A stretch of 64,000 nt of DNA, taken from the NCBI RefSeq assembly GCF_011492965.1, contig NZ_CP045121.1:868001-932000 (forward strand), given 5' to 3'. This document shows positions 16,562-25,949 of this stretch, piece by piece (the first letter of the stretch is position 1; every line of letters begins with the position of its first letter). Both the position numbers and the translations under genes were made by a program. The DNA is from Rubrobacter marinus. Lineage in GTDB: Bacteria; Actinomycetota; Rubrobacteria; Rubrobacterales; Rubrobacteraceae. The notes under the pieces were generated by a model. The model had not been told where the DNA came from. It was given only the letters and a program-made list of their open reading frames with translations, and made no database searches.

Positions 16562-18838
16562 ATGGAGATAGGGCGAGATAGGCAGGCTCGGGACGAGGTC
16601 TTCGAGCTCTCGGAGAACGCGGTCGCGGTCCTCAAGAAGCGCTACCTGAAGAAGAACGAGGCGGGCGAGGCGATCGAGGAGCCCATCGACATGTTCCGGC
16701 GCGTGGCGTCGAACATCGCCGAGGGCGAGTTCCGGTTCAGGGAGGGCGAGGAGGCCAAGAGGCTCTACGAGGGGTCGAAGGAGAAGTTCCTCCGGATGAT
16801 GCTCTCGCGGAAGTTCATGCCGAACTCGCCGACCCTGATGAACGCCGGTCGCGAGCTGCAGCAGCTCTCGGCGTGCTTCGTCCTGCCGGTCGAGGACTCT
16901 ATAGACGGGATCTACGACACCCTCAAGCACCAGGCCGTCATCCACAAGTCCGGCGGCGGCACGGGCTTCGGCTTCTCCCGCCTGCGCCCGAAGAACGACC
17001 TCGTGAAGAGCACGATGGGCGTCTCCTCGGGTCCGGTCTCTTTCATGGCCGTCTTCGACGCGTCGACCGAGCACATAAAGCAGGGCGGCACGCGCCGCGG
17101 GGCGAACATGGGCATCCTCAGGGTCGACCACCCGGACATCGAAGAGTTTATCGAGTGCAAGCGCGAGAACGACAAGGTCAACAACTTCAACATCTCCGTC
17201 GCGATCACCGACGCCTTCATGGAGGCCGTCGAGGGCGACACGGACTTCGATCTGGTCAACCCGCGTGACGGCGAGGTCATGAGGACCGTCCGGGCGCGCG
17301 ACCTGTTCGAGAAGATCGTTGCGGGGGCGTGGCTCAACGGCGAGCCGGGGGTCGTGTTTATAGACAGGATCAACGGCGACAACCCAACGCCGCAGTTCCC
17401 CATAGAGTCGACGAACCCGTGCTCGGAGGCGCACCTGCCCCCCTACGACTCGTGCAACCTCGGGAGCATCAACCTCGAGCGCTTCTTCGTCGAGGGCGAG
17501 AGGCCCGGCGAGGGGACGGTCGACTGGGACGAGCTTCGGGAGACGATCCACACGGCGGTCCGCTTTCTGGACAACGTGATCGAGATGAACAGCTACCCGC
17601 TCGCCGAGATCGACGAGATGAGCCGCGGCAACCGCCGCATCGGGCTCGGGGTGATGGGCTTCGCCGACGTCCTCATCAAGCTCGGCATCACCTACGACTC
17701 CGAGGAGGGCCTCGCCTTCGCGGAGAAGATGATGAAGTTCGTCGACGACGAGGCGTGGGAGGCGAGCCGCTCGCTCGCCGAGGAGCGCGGCGTGATGCCC
17801 CACTTCGAGGGCTCCCGCCACGAGGCCCGGGGCGACCGGGTGCGCAACGCGACCGTCACCACGATCGCGCCGACCGGGACCATCTCCATCATCGCGGGCT
17901 GCTCGGGCGGCATCGAGCCGTTGTTCGCCGTGGCGTTCATGCGCCGCCAGGCGGACATGGAGCTTCCCGACGTGAACCCCGAGTTCGTGAGGCTCGCGAA
18001 GGCTCGCGGCTTCTACTCCGAGGACCTGATGAAGAAGGTCGCCGAGCACGGCAGCGTGCGCGACATCCCCGAGGTCCCCGAGGACGTCCGGAGCACCTGG
18101 GTCACGTCCCACGACATAAGCTCCGAGTGGCACGTGAAGATGCAGGCCTCGTTCCAGAAGCACACCTCGATGGGGATCTCCAAGACCATCAACCTCCCCA
18201 ACGACGCGACCACGCAGGACGTCGAGGACGCCTACCGCCAGGCCTTCGCCACGGGCTGCAAGGGGATCGCGGTCTACCGCGACGGCTCGCGCGACGCCCA
18301 GGTCCTCTCGACCGGCAAGACGCGGGTCGGGGTGCAGCCGGGGACCGAGGTCGAGGTCAAGCACGTCTCGCTCGCCGAGGCGCGCAACGGCAGGCCCAGG
18401 ACCCTCTCCGGCGTCACGAAGAAGATACAGACCGGCCACGGCCCGCTCTACGTCTCGATGAACGACGACGAGTTCGGACCGCGCGAGTGCTTCGTCATCC
18501 TCGGCAAGCCCGGCGGCACCGCGGCGGCCTTCTCCGACGCCCTCGGGCGCATGATCTCGCTGGCCATGACCCACGGCGCCCAGCCTGCCGAGATCGTCAA
18601 CCAGCTCCGCGGCATCCAGGACGGCCACCCGGCCGGCTTCGGCCCGAACGCCGTCCTCTCCGTCCCTGACGGCGTGGCCAAGGCGATGGCCGAGCACTAC
18701 CTGATCGAGGATGGTGCTGCCGCCGCGAAGGAGCGCGAGCTGCCGATCATCGGGGCCTGCCCGGAGTGCTCCGGCGGCCTCACCATGCAGGAGGGCTGCG
18801 TCGTCTGCCACTCCTGCGGCTACTCCAAGTGCAGCTAG
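16562..18838 (+). CDS. nrdJ: Class II (adenosylcobalamin-dependent) ribonucleotide reductase
   Basis: A 758-residue oxygen-independent enzyme making deoxyribonucleotides, using vitamin B12 to create the thiyl radical. Family marks are FMPNSPTLMNAG, GGGTGFGFSRLRP, QGGTRRGANMG, the active-site NPCSE and SCNLGSIN, and TTIAPTGTISIIAGCSGGIEP. The usual GEQ after NPC is SEA here, but the Cys and Glu are kept. The C-terminus ends in a zinc-ribbon-like CPECSGG and CVVCHSCGYSKC, probably the redox/thioredoxin contact. No intein interrupts the gene. It follows nrdR and ends at a strong terminator. Confidence 0.96.
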   Translation: MEIGRDRQARDEVFELSENAVAVLKKRYLKKNEAGEAIEEPIDMFRRVASNIAEGEFRFREGEEAKRLYEGSKEKFLRMMLSRKFMPNSPTLMNAGRELQQLSACFVLPVEDSIDGIYDTLKHQAVIHKSGGGTGFGFSRLRPKNDLVKSTMGVSSGPVSFMAVFDASTEHIKQGGTRRGANMGILRVDHPDIEEFIECKRENDKVNNFNISVAITDAFMEAVEGDTDFDLVNPRDGEVMRTVRARDLFEKIVAGAWLNGEPGVVFIDRINGDNPTPQFPIESTNPCSEAHLPPYDSCNLGSINLERFFVEGERPGEGTVDWDELRETIHTAVRFLDNVIEMNSYPLAEIDEMSRGNRRIGLGVMGFADVLIKLGITYDSEEGLAFAEKMMKFVDDEAWEASRSLAEERGVMPHFEGSRHEARGDRVRNATVTTIAPTGTISIIAGCSGGIEPLFAVAFMRRQADMELPDVNPEFVRLAKARGFYSEDLMKKVAEHGSVRDIPEVPEDVRSTWVTSHDISSEWHVKMQASFQKHTSMGISKTINLPNDATTQDVEDAYRQAFATGCKGIAVYRDGSRDAQVLSTGKTRVGVQPGTEVEVKHVSLAEARNGRPRTLSGVTKKIQTGHGPLYVSMNDDEFGPRECFVILGKPGGTAAAFSDALGRMISLAMTHGAQPAEIVNQLRGIQDGHPAGFGPNAVLSVPDGVAKAMAEHYLIEDGAAAAKERELPIIGACPECSGGLTMQEGCVVCHSCGYSKCS

Positions 18839-18860
18839 ACGCGGCATAGTAGAGCTTTCC

Positions 18861-18891
18861 GGGGCGGGCCTTACGGGGTCCGCCCCTTTTT
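18861..18891 (+). terminator. Rho-independent terminator of nrdR-nrdJ
   Basis: Stem ggggcgggcc/ggtccgcccc (one wobble pair), loop ttacg-g, followed by ttttt. It begins 22 bases after the nrdJ stop. Confidence 0.9.
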
Positions 18892-18993
18892 CGTACCCCT
18901 AGCCGAGCGGCCCCGAGACTTCCCCTCCTGCGTCCCGCGTTCGTGGCGGCCCGGGGTTTGGAGAGATAGGGGGGAGGCGTTATACTCTCGCGC

Positions 18994-19082
18994 GGAGAGG
19001 TGGCAGAGCGGTTGAATGCGGCGGTCTCGAAAACCGTTATGTCGGTAACCCCGGCATCGGGGGTTCGAACCCCCCCTCTCCG
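18994..19082 (+). tRNA. tRNA-Ser (anticodon CGA)
   Basis: Acceptor strands ggagagg and cctctcc pair fully. The anticodon loop ctcgaaa shows CGA at 19028-19030. A long variable arm (about 19037-19057) and the T-arm ggggg-ttcgaac-ccccc complete a class II tRNA. It reads UCG, a common serine codon in such GC-rich DNA. The 3' CCA is not encoded. Confidence 0.95.
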
Positions 19083-19198
19083 CCCCCGGCGATGTCCCCC
19101 TTTCCCTGTCACGGGTTCGTTTCTATTCGGCACCTATATCGTGTAGGCTCCGGCTGTGTTTTCTCCGCGCAGGGTTCGTGAGATAGGGAACGGTCGCC

Positions 19199-20487
19199 TT
19201 GGCCCTTAGGGGGCTTTCGTCTGTGCTGTTCTACGCGCTGGCCGCCGTCGTCCTGGTCGCGTCGGCGGTTGTGGACTACTTCTACCTCGGCATGACGCTT
19301 GAGAGGATCTACACGCCCCTCATGCCGATCCACGCGGACTTCGACACGTTCTGGCTCTCCTCCAGGGCGCTCCTCGAAGGGCGGGACGTGTACGAGACGG
19401 GAGCCGAGCTCGTGAACCTCAACCCGCCGTTGTGGGTCCTGCTCGTCGCGCCGTTCGCTCTCCTGGAGCCCCTATCGGCCTTCCGCCTCTTCGCGGCGCT
19501 CACGGCCGTGCTCATGGCGGCGTCCCTCCTGTGGATGGCGGCCGAGTTGAGGCCGTGGAGGGCGAACCCGCTCGTGGGCTCCCTCGTGCTCGTGGCGCTG
19601 CTCGTCTCCTCGCCGCACCTCGCGACGCTCGCGCTCGGTCAGATGTACCCGATCCTGTGCCTGGGGCTCGTGGCGGCGTGGGCGCTGGACCGGCGGGGCC
19701 GTCCCCTCGCCTCGGGGGCGGCGCTCGGGCTCGTGGTCGCGCTCAAGCCGTCGCTCGCGCCGGTGCTTCTGTGGCCCGTCGTAAGGCGGCGGTGGGGCGC
19801 TTGCGTGGCGGCCGTCGTCTCGGGGCCGCGGCGACGCTCGTCGGGGTGGTCGTCCTCGGGCCGGGGGCGACGCTGCGGTGGATAGACCTCCTGAGGGACG
19901 AGCCCCTGAGCCCGTACTGGGACAACGCCTCGCTGCCCGCGGCGGCGGCCCGGCTCTTCACGGAGCACGAGTTCGGCCGACCGCTCGCGGAGCTGCCGTG
20001 GGCGGTCGGGCTCTTCGGCTTCGTCGGACTGGTCCTCGTCCTCGTGACCGCCTACGCCGTGCGGCGGGACCCGGAGGCCGGGCTCTGGGCGATCGTCGCG
20101 GCCGCGCTCCTCGCCTCGCCCATCGCCTGGAACAACTACCTCCTCCTGCTCGCGCCGGGCGTGCTGCTCCTCCTGGCCCGCGGCCGGACGGCCGTCGCGG
20201 TGCTGCTCGTCGCCCTCCAGCTTCTGCCGCCGCAGTGGCCCCTGCTCTGGCAGGAGGGTGCCCCCCTCGGGGAGACCGTCGGCCCCGTGATCTCGACGCT
20301 CGCGCTCACGTCTTACCTCTACGTCCTCCTCGCGCACTGGCTCGCCTTTCTGACGCACCACAGGGCCGCCGAGACGAGCGGTGTCCCGAAAGCCGGGGCG
20401 CCTTCGAGACGGCGCGGGGGTAGAAGAGCCGGCCGCATCACGCCCGCCCGCAGGACGCTGGCGCATCGTTGCGCCGGGAGCGGGTAG
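19199..20487 (+). pseudogene. GT87-like membrane glycosyltransferase with one frameshift
   Basis: A multi-helix protein of the DUF2029/GT87 type, which uses polyprenyl-phosphate mannose to extend glycans on the outer membrane face. The early DFDTFWLSSRALLEGRDVYE followed by NPPLWVLLVAPFALL is typical of the family. The frame breaks near 19829 in a ggggcc run. Adding one G joins AAVVSG to AATLVGVVVLGPGATLRWIDLL, and the rest runs to 20487 with SPIAWNNYLLLLAPG near the end. TTG 19199 is the probable start. One lost base in a G run may be a sequence error, in which case the gene is functional. Confidence 0.7.
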
Positions 20488-20532
20488 TAAAGCCGGAAGA
20501 AGGGCTGGTGTACACCCGCGGAGAGGAGCGGC

Positions 20533-21441
20533 ATGGGATCCACGCCAAGCGAGCGCATCATAGACAAGCTGCCGTGGTTGGACGACGTCGCCGAGAAGGT
20601 GCAGCCGAAGGTGCAGGAGATCGTCCACAAGGGCGACCCCACGCTGCGCAACATCCTGGACGGGGTCTGGTTCGGGAGCCCCCTGCACCCGGTGCTCCAA
20701 ACCCTGCCCATAGGCTCGTGGACCGCCGTTATGGCGCTCGACGCGGTGGACGTCGTCACCGGCTCGAAGACCGCGCGCAACGGGGCGGACAGCGCCCTCG
20801 CGGTCGGGGTGGCCGGGGGCTACGTTACGGCCGCGGTCGGGTTCTCGGACTGGCGCTACCTCTCCGGCGGCTCGCGCAGGATGGGCATGGCCCACGCCCT
20901 CCTCAACAGCGCGGGGCTGCTGCTCAACACGGCCTCCCTCCTGCTGAGGGCGACGGGCCGCAGAAACCTGGGGCGCGCGGCCTTTCTGGCGGGCTACAGC
21001 CTCAACGGGATGGGCGCCCACCTCGGCGGCGAGCTCTCCTACCACTACGGGCTCAGGGTCAACCGCGACGTCTTCGAGCCGGCCGGCCCCGACGAGTTCG
21101 TCGGGGTCCTCGACGAGGGCGAACTCCCCGCACCAAGCGAGGACGGCGGGATGCGCAAGGTCTCCGTCGACGGGACGGAGGTCCTTCTGGCGCGCGCCTC
21201 GGATGGCGAGATCTGCGCGATCTCCAACATCTGCAGCCACTTCGCCGGACCCCTGGCCGAGGGGATGCGCGAGGGCGATACCGTCGTCTGCCCCTGGCAC
21301 CGCTCCCGCTTCGACCTCAAGACCGGAGAGCCCATCGACGGCCCGGCCGTCTTCCCCCAATCCACCTACGAAACGCGCGTGCGCGGCGGCAAGATAGAGC
21401 TGCGCGCCTCCGAGGACAACGCGCAGAAGAAGGTCAGGTAG
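20533..21441 (+). CDS. DUF2231-type membrane protein with C-terminal Rieske [2Fe-2S] domain
   Basis: A 302-residue protein. Residues about 45-185 contain membrane helices of the DUF2231 type (GSPLHPVLQTLPIGSWTAVM ...). Residues about 195-295 form a Rieske domain with the cluster ligands CSHFAGPL and CPWHRSRFD. The domain order suggests a membrane-held electron-transfer protein, but the electron donor and acceptor are not evident from neighbours. ATG 20533 has gagagg-type ribosome binding sequence upstream. It stands alone between the glycosyltransferase and an F420-type enzyme. Confidence 0.88.
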   Translation: MGSTPSERIIDKLPWLDDVAEKVQPKVQEIVHKGDPTLRNILDGVWFGSPLHPVLQTLPIGSWTAVMALDAVDVVTGSKTARNGADSALAVGVAGGYVTAAVGFSDWRYLSGGSRRMGMAHALLNSAGLLLNTASLLLRATGRRNLGRAAFLAGYSLNGMGAHLGGELSYHYGLRVNRDVFEPAGPDEFVGVLDEGELPAPSEDGGMRKVSVDGTEVLLARASDGEICAISNICSHFAGPLAEGMREGDTVVCPWHRSRFDLKTGEPIDGPAVFPQSTYETRVRGGKIELRASEDNAQKKVR

Positions 21442-21642
21442 CCCGACAGGGTAGTCCGGCTCCCGGGAGCCGCGAGGCTTGGTGCCACGCGCCCCTGGAT
21501 GTGTAGGGCCTGCGCCCGCGTGGTAACAACCAGAAGTCGTGTGTAAGAGGCGGCCCCGCGCCGCGACCGGTCGCGCGAACTCCGAGCCAGATCGCCGGTC
21601 GTGCGGCCGGTTTGGCTTTGGCGTCGTTAGAGGAGGAGCCCA

Positions 21643-22611
21643 GTGAAGGTCGGATACAAGCTAATCGCGGAGGCCTATTCGCCCCAGGAATTGGTCCGTC
21701 AGGCCGTGCGGGCCGAGGAGGCCGGGTTCGACTTCGTCGAGATCAGCGACCACTTCCACCCCTGGTTCGACAGCCAGGGCCACTCCGGCTTCGCCTGGTC
21801 GATCCTCGCCGCGGCGGCGGCGAAGACGGAGCGCATCGAGCTCGCCACCGGCGTCACCTGCCCATTTGTCCGCTACCATCCGGCCGTGATCGCGCAGGCC
21901 GCGGCCACGACCGCGCTCCTCTCGGAGGGTCGCTTCACCCTGGGCGTCGGGGCCGGCGAGCGGCTCAACGAGCACGTCGTCGGCCTCGGCTGGCCGGCGG
22001 TGAGGGAGCGCCACGAGATGTTCCGCGAGGCCCTGGAGATCATCAAGCTGCTGTGGACGGGCGGCTACCACTCCTACGACGGCAGGTACATCACGCTGGA
22101 GGACGCGAGGGTCTTCGACCTGCCCGAGACGCCGCCCCGGATCGCGGTGGCGAGCGGCGGGCCGGTTTCGGCGCGGATCGCCGCCGAGTTCGGCGACGCG
22201 CTCTTCGTTACGGAGCCGAGGACGGATATCACGGAGGCTTACGCCGCGGCCGGCGGGGACGGCCCGAGGTACGCCGAGATCCCGCTCTCCTGGGCCCCCG
22301 ACGAGGCCGAAGCCGCGCGGTCGGCGCGCGAGCAGTTCCGGTTCGGCCTCACCGGGTGGAAGGTCCAGGCCGAGCTGCCCAACCCAGTCAACTTCGAGGC
22401 CGCGACGGCGTTCATCACGGAGGACGACATGCGCGGGGTGTTCGGGATCGGCCCCGACCCCTCCGTCCACCTCGCCACCGCGCAGGGTTTCGTGGACGCC
22501 GGCTACGACCACCTCGCCCTGATCAACGCGGGCCCCGACCCCGACGGCTTCTTCGATTTCTTCGCCTCGGAGATCGCGGAGCCGATGCGGGCGCTGAAGC
22601 CCTCCGGCTGA
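21643..22611 (+). CDS. Luciferase-fold, probably F420-dependent oxidoreductase
   Basis: A 322-residue TIM-barrel enzyme. EEAGFDFVEISDHFHPW, ATGVTCPFVRYHPA, EGRFTLGVGAGERLNEHVVG and the SGGPVSARIAAEFGD segment match the group that includes F420-dependent glucose-6-phosphate dehydrogenase. Members use cofactor F420 to oxidise sugars or reduce other substrates; the actual substrate is not fixed by the sequence. GTG 21643 follows ggaggag by 6 bases. About 200 bases before it carry no gene. It converges on the TPR genes with only 3 bases between stops. Confidence 0.85.
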   Translation: MKVGYKLIAEAYSPQELVRQAVRAEEAGFDFVEISDHFHPWFDSQGHSGFAWSILAAAAAKTERIELATGVTCPFVRYHPAVIAQAAATTALLSEGRFTLGVGAGERLNEHVVGLGWPAVRERHEMFREALEIIKLLWTGGYHSYDGRYITLEDARVFDLPETPPRIAVASGGPVSARIAAEFGDALFVTEPRTDITEAYAAAGGDGPRYAEIPLSWAPDEAEAARSAREQFRFGLTGWKVQAELPNPVNFEAATAFITEDDMRGVFGIGPDPSVHLATAQGFVDAGYDHLALINAGPDPDGFFDFFASEIAEPMRALKPSG

Positions 22612-22614
22612 GCC

Positions 22615-23229
22615 CTAGCCCTTCTCCAGGCTCTCCAGCGCCTCCTGGGCGGCCTGCTTGAGGCGGCGGTTGGAGTCCGATCGAAAGACGGCCTGGAGGT
22701 CGCCGCGGGCGCGCTCCCGCTCGCCGAGGGCCACGAGGGCGGAGGCGCGGTTGTAGTGGGCGATGCCGAGCCTGGGGTCGAGCCTCACGGCGGCTTCGGT
22801 GGCTTCGAGGGCGCCCTCGGGGTCGCCGGAGGCGTCGAGGGAGGCGCCGAGGGCCGAGTAGTAGCGGGGGAGGGGGCGGCGGGAGACGAGCTCCTCGTAG
22901 GCCCTGGCGGCCTTGTCGTACTCGGCGCGGCGGAAGAAGGTGCTCGCCCGGCGCTCGTCCGAGGCGACGGCGCGGGCCATAAGCAGGGTGAGCAGGGCGG
23001 TGCCGGCGAGGTAGGTCAGGAGGACGAGGAGGGCGTTGCCCTCGATCGTGTAGCGCATGACGAACGGGAGGCCGAGGGCCAGGGCGCCGGCGGTGATCAG
23101 GGGCAGGAGGCGGGCCAGAAACTCGCCGTAGGCCCCCACGCGCAGGAGGTCGCGGTGCTGGCGGCCGACAAAGAAGACGAAGCCCAGGAGGATCACCATC
23201 GCCGCGAGCGTCGGGTAGAAGAAGCTCAT
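22615..23229 (-). CDS. Membrane-anchored TPR protein, downstream copy
   Basis: A 204-residue protein with an N-terminal helix (FYPTLAAMVILLGFVFF), two more hydrophobic segments (about 45-90), and TPR repeats (about 105-195, including YYSALGASLDASGDPEGALEATEAAVRLDPRLGIAHYNRASALVALG). ATG 23229 overlaps the stop of the upstream copy (ATGA), so the two are translationally coupled. It resembles that copy along its length and ends in a similar LESLEKG. TPR domains bind partner proteins; no partner is evident here. Confidence 0.75.
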   Translation of the reverse strand: MSFFYPTLAAMVILLGFVFFVGRQHRDLLRVGAYGEFLARLLPLITAGALALGLPFVMRYTIEGNALLVLLTYLAGTALLTLLMARAVASDERRASTFFRRAEYDKAARAYEELVSRRPLPRYYSALGASLDASGDPEGALEATEAAVRLDPRLGIAHYNRASALVALGERERARGDLQAVFRSDSNRRLKQAAQEALESLEKG

Positions 23230-23831
23230 CCCTTCTGCAGCTCCCGGAGGGCGTTGTTCGCCGCGTTCTTGAAGCGGCGGGGGAGGTCGGCTTCGAGGGC
23301 CTTCTTGAGGTCCTTGATCGCGCGGCTCCGCCGCCCGGTGTTCCGCAGGATCAGGGCGCGGTTGTAGTACGCGAGGCCGTACTGGGGGTCGAGCTCGACG
23401 GCTCTGGACGACGCCTCCAGCGCCTCCTCCTCGTGCCCGCCCGCCCCGAGCGCCGCCCCGAGAAAGGCCCAGTGCCGGGCGAGGGGGCGCCCCTCGGCGA
23501 GCTTGCGGTAGAGTGATGCGGCCTCGTCGTAGTTCCCCTGACGGAAGGCCCGGGAGGCCCGCCGCTCCCCGGCCGGCTCGGAGACGAACCGGGAGAGCAG
23601 CAGGATCACCCCGAAGCCTATCGCCCAGAAGATCGGGATCGAGCCGCTGCGGCCCTGCACGAGCGGGAGGCTCGCCGCCATGAGCGTGATCGCCGCGAAC
23701 GGCAACGACCTCCTCGCGAGCTCGCCCCACGCCCCGGCCCGCACGAGGTCCTTGTTGAACCCGAAGACTACCCGCCACGCCACGACGACGAGCAGGACGG
23801 TGAGGATGACGGGGATGGCGGCGGTGCCCAC
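23226..23831 (-). CDS. Membrane-anchored TPR protein, upstream copy
   Basis: A 201-residue protein with an N-terminal helix (IPVILTVLLVVVAWRVVFGF), two further hydrophobic segments (about 45-85) and TPR repeats (about 95-195, including EEALEASSRAVELDPQYGLAYYNRALILRNTG). It is a tandem paralogue of the next gene; both keep an RAGAWGE/RVGAYGE-like motif after helix 1 and end in LQKG/LEKG. GTG 23831 is the start. The pair probably forms a hetero-complex at the membrane; this is inference from coupling and similarity. Confidence 0.75.
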   Translation of the reverse strand: MGTAAIPVILTVLLVVVAWRVVFGFNKDLVRAGAWGELARRSLPFAAITLMAASLPLVQGRSGSIPIFWAIGFGVILLLSRFVSEPAGERRASRAFRQGNYDEAASLYRKLAEGRPLARHWAFLGAALGAGGHEEEALEASSRAVELDPQYGLAYYNRALILRNTGRRSRAIKDLKKALEADLPRRFKNAANNALRELQKG

Positions 23832-23843
23832 GACGCTACCTCT

Positions 23844-24437
23844 CTAGGGGCCTACCGGCGCGGGCCGGATGCCGCGGAGGACCTCGAGGGCGGGCCGCGC
23901 GAGGCCCTGGAAAGCCTCGTCGTCGAGGGCGGGGCGGGAGCCGGCGGTCGAGACGCTCTCCTCCAGCTCGATCCAGCTCTTGCACCCGCCGTAAGACGGG
24001 CTGTACGGGAGCTCGACCGGCTCCTCCAGCAGGTGCACCCTGAGGACGAGCACCGTCAGCGGCTTCTTCGGGCGCCACTTCAGGCGGCTCTCGGCGTACT
24101 CGGGCGTCCAGATGTGGTACGGGTCCAGGGCGTCGAGCTCGTCGGGTTCGGAGATCTCGTGCGCCGCCTCGACCTCGGCGAAGGAGGTGAAGAGGACGGG
24201 CCCGTCGTCCTTTCGCTGGGGGATGGAGGCGAGCAGGTCGTGGTAGAGCGGCTTGAGCTGCTCGGGCTTCTGATGCTCGTAGCCCCCGAAGAAGAGGAAG
24301 CGGGTCTTCGGGACGGCGAAGGCCTTCTCGCGGATGCCGCCCTTGCGGACGACGAGGGCCGTCTCGCCGCGTTCCAGCGCCTTCACCGCGACCGCCCACT
24401 CCTTCAGCGCGTGCCTCAAAGAGCCTTGAGAATCCAT
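23844..24437 (-). CDS. DUF1802 family protein
   Basis: A 197-residue cytosolic protein. ALKEWAVAVKALERGE followed by LVVRKGGIREKAFAV, and the FLFFGGYEHQKPEQLK segment, match DUF1802, a family of unknown function found in cyanobacteria and actinobacteria. ATG 24437 is preceded by gagaggtgat. The gene shares an 80-base divergent promoter region with fumC and runs toward the TPR pair. No function is proposed. Confidence 0.8.
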   Translation of the reverse strand: MDSQGSLRHALKEWAVAVKALERGETALVVRKGGIREKAFAVPKTRFLFFGGYEHQKPEQLKPLYHDLLASIPQRKDDGPVLFTSFAEVEAAHEISEPDELDALDPYHIWTPEYAESRLKWRPKKPLTVLVLRVHLLEEPVELPYSPSYGGCKSWIELEESVSTAGSRPALDDEAFQGLARPALEVLRGIRPAPVGP

Positions 24438-24520
24438 CCGATCACCTCTCGTATAATGCCGCCTTATCGGGCAGATTATATGACGCGACCGCACACGCTT
24501 CGAAGAGGAGGACGTTTACC

Positions 24521-25918
24521 ATGACGCAGCACGAGACGGCGCACCGCGTAGAGCGCGACTCGATGGGCGAGGTCGAGGTCCCCCGCGACGCCCTCTTCGG
24601 CGCCCAGACGAGAAGGGCGCTCGACAACTTCCCCATAAGCGACCTCCGCTTCCCCCGCCGCTTTATAGAAGCATTGGGGGCCATCAAGCTCGAAGCGGCG
24701 AACGTCAACCACGAGCTCGGCGGGCTGGACGAGAGCGTCAGAGACGCGATCGTGCAGGCGGCCGAGGAGGTGGTGGACGGGAGGCTCGACGGGCAGTTCG
24801 TCCTCGACGTCTTCCAGACAGGCTCCGGCACCTCGACGAACATGAACGCCAACGAGGTCATCTCCAACCGCGCCATCCAGATTCTGGGCGGCGAGCTCGG
24901 CTCCAAGAGCCCCGTCCACCCCAACGACCACGTCAACCGCGGCCAGTCCTCCAACGACGTCATCCCGACCGCGATCCACCTCTCCGCCCAGATCTCCATA
25001 CAGCGCGACCTCCTCCCCGCCCTCGAGAAGCTCCGCGCCGCCCTCGACGAGAAGGCCAACGAGTTCGACGGCGTCGTCAAGACCGGCAGGACCCATCTCC
25101 AGGACGCGACCCCGATCCGCCTCGGCCAGGAGTTCCGCGGCTACGCCGGGCAGATCGAACGCGGCATCGAGCGCGTCAAGAAGGCCCAGGGCGACCTTGC
25201 GGAAGTGGCTTTGGGCGGCACGGCCGTCGGCACCGGCGTCAACACCCACCCCGAGTTCGCCGGCAAGGTCACCCAGCGCCTGGCGGCTCGCTTCGGCGTC
25301 GAGGTTCGCGAGACGGAGAACCACTTCCAGGCCCAGAGCGCGCTGGACGGGACCGTCTTCGCGAGCGGTGCCCTCAAGACCGTGGCGGTCAGCATGCTAA
25401 AAGTAGCCAACGACGTCCGCTTCCTCGGCAGCGGCCCCCGCGCCTCCTACGCCGAGATCGCCCTCCCCGAGGTGCAGCCCGGAAGCTCCATCATGCCCGG
25501 CAAGGTAAACCCCGTCATCGCCGAGAGCGCCGCGATGGTGAGCGCCCAGGTCATCGGCAACGACGCGACGATCGCGCTCGCGGGCGGGAGCGGCAACTTC
25601 GAGCTCAACGTCATGATGCCGGTCATCGCCCACAACCTCCTCCAGTCCATCGCCCTCCTCGCCACGACCGCCGACAATTTCACCGACCAGCTCGTCGCCG
25701 GCCTCGAAGCCACCGAGCGCGGCCCGGAACTGGTAGAGAACGGCCTCATGCTCGCCACCGCCCTCGCCCCCGAGGTCGGCTACGACAAGGCCGCCGACCT
25801 CGCCAAGAAGGCCTACAAGGAGAACAAGACCATCCGCGAGGTCGCACGCGAGGAGACCGACCTCTCCGAGGACGACCTCGACCGCCTCCTCGACGCCAAG
25901 CAGATGACGGGAGCGTAA
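24521..25918 (+). CDS. fumC: Class II fumarate hydratase
   Basis: A 465-residue enzyme converting fumarate to L-malate in the citric acid cycle. Motifs include TGSGTSTNMNANEV, HPNDHVNRGQSSNDVIPTA, the family signature GSSIMPGKVNPV and TGRTHLQDATP. Its length and the SSNDV context favour fumarase over aspartase, although the two are close relatives. The start follows agaggagg. It stands as a single gene; a 30-base gap separates it from a lower-GC insert. Confidence 0.95.
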   Translation: MTQHETAHRVERDSMGEVEVPRDALFGAQTRRALDNFPISDLRFPRRFIEALGAIKLEAANVNHELGGLDESVRDAIVQAAEEVVDGRLDGQFVLDVFQTGSGTSTNMNANEVISNRAIQILGGELGSKSPVHPNDHVNRGQSSNDVIPTAIHLSAQISIQRDLLPALEKLRAALDEKANEFDGVVKTGRTHLQDATPIRLGQEFRGYAGQIERGIERVKKAQGDLAEVALGGTAVGTGVNTHPEFAGKVTQRLAARFGVEVRETENHFQAQSALDGTVFASGALKTVAVSMLKVANDVRFLGSGPRASYAEIALPEVQPGSSIMPGKVNPVIAESAAMVSAQVIGNDATIALAGGSGNFELNVMMPVIAHNLLQSIALLATTADNFTDQLVAGLEATERGPELVENGLMLATALAPEVGYDKAADLAKKAYKENKTIREVAREETDLSEDDLDRLLDAKQMTGA

Positions 25919-25949
25919 AAGAGTTCTTAAGAAACGGAGTTACGGTCCA

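Noticed and set aside
16562-18838. Intein in the class II reductase
   Set aside because: The frame is continuous with normal motif spacing and length.
15872-18847. 991-codon open frame on the minus strand over nrdR-nrdJ
   Set aside because: Low-complexity charged shadow sequence; nrdJ on the other strand is certain.
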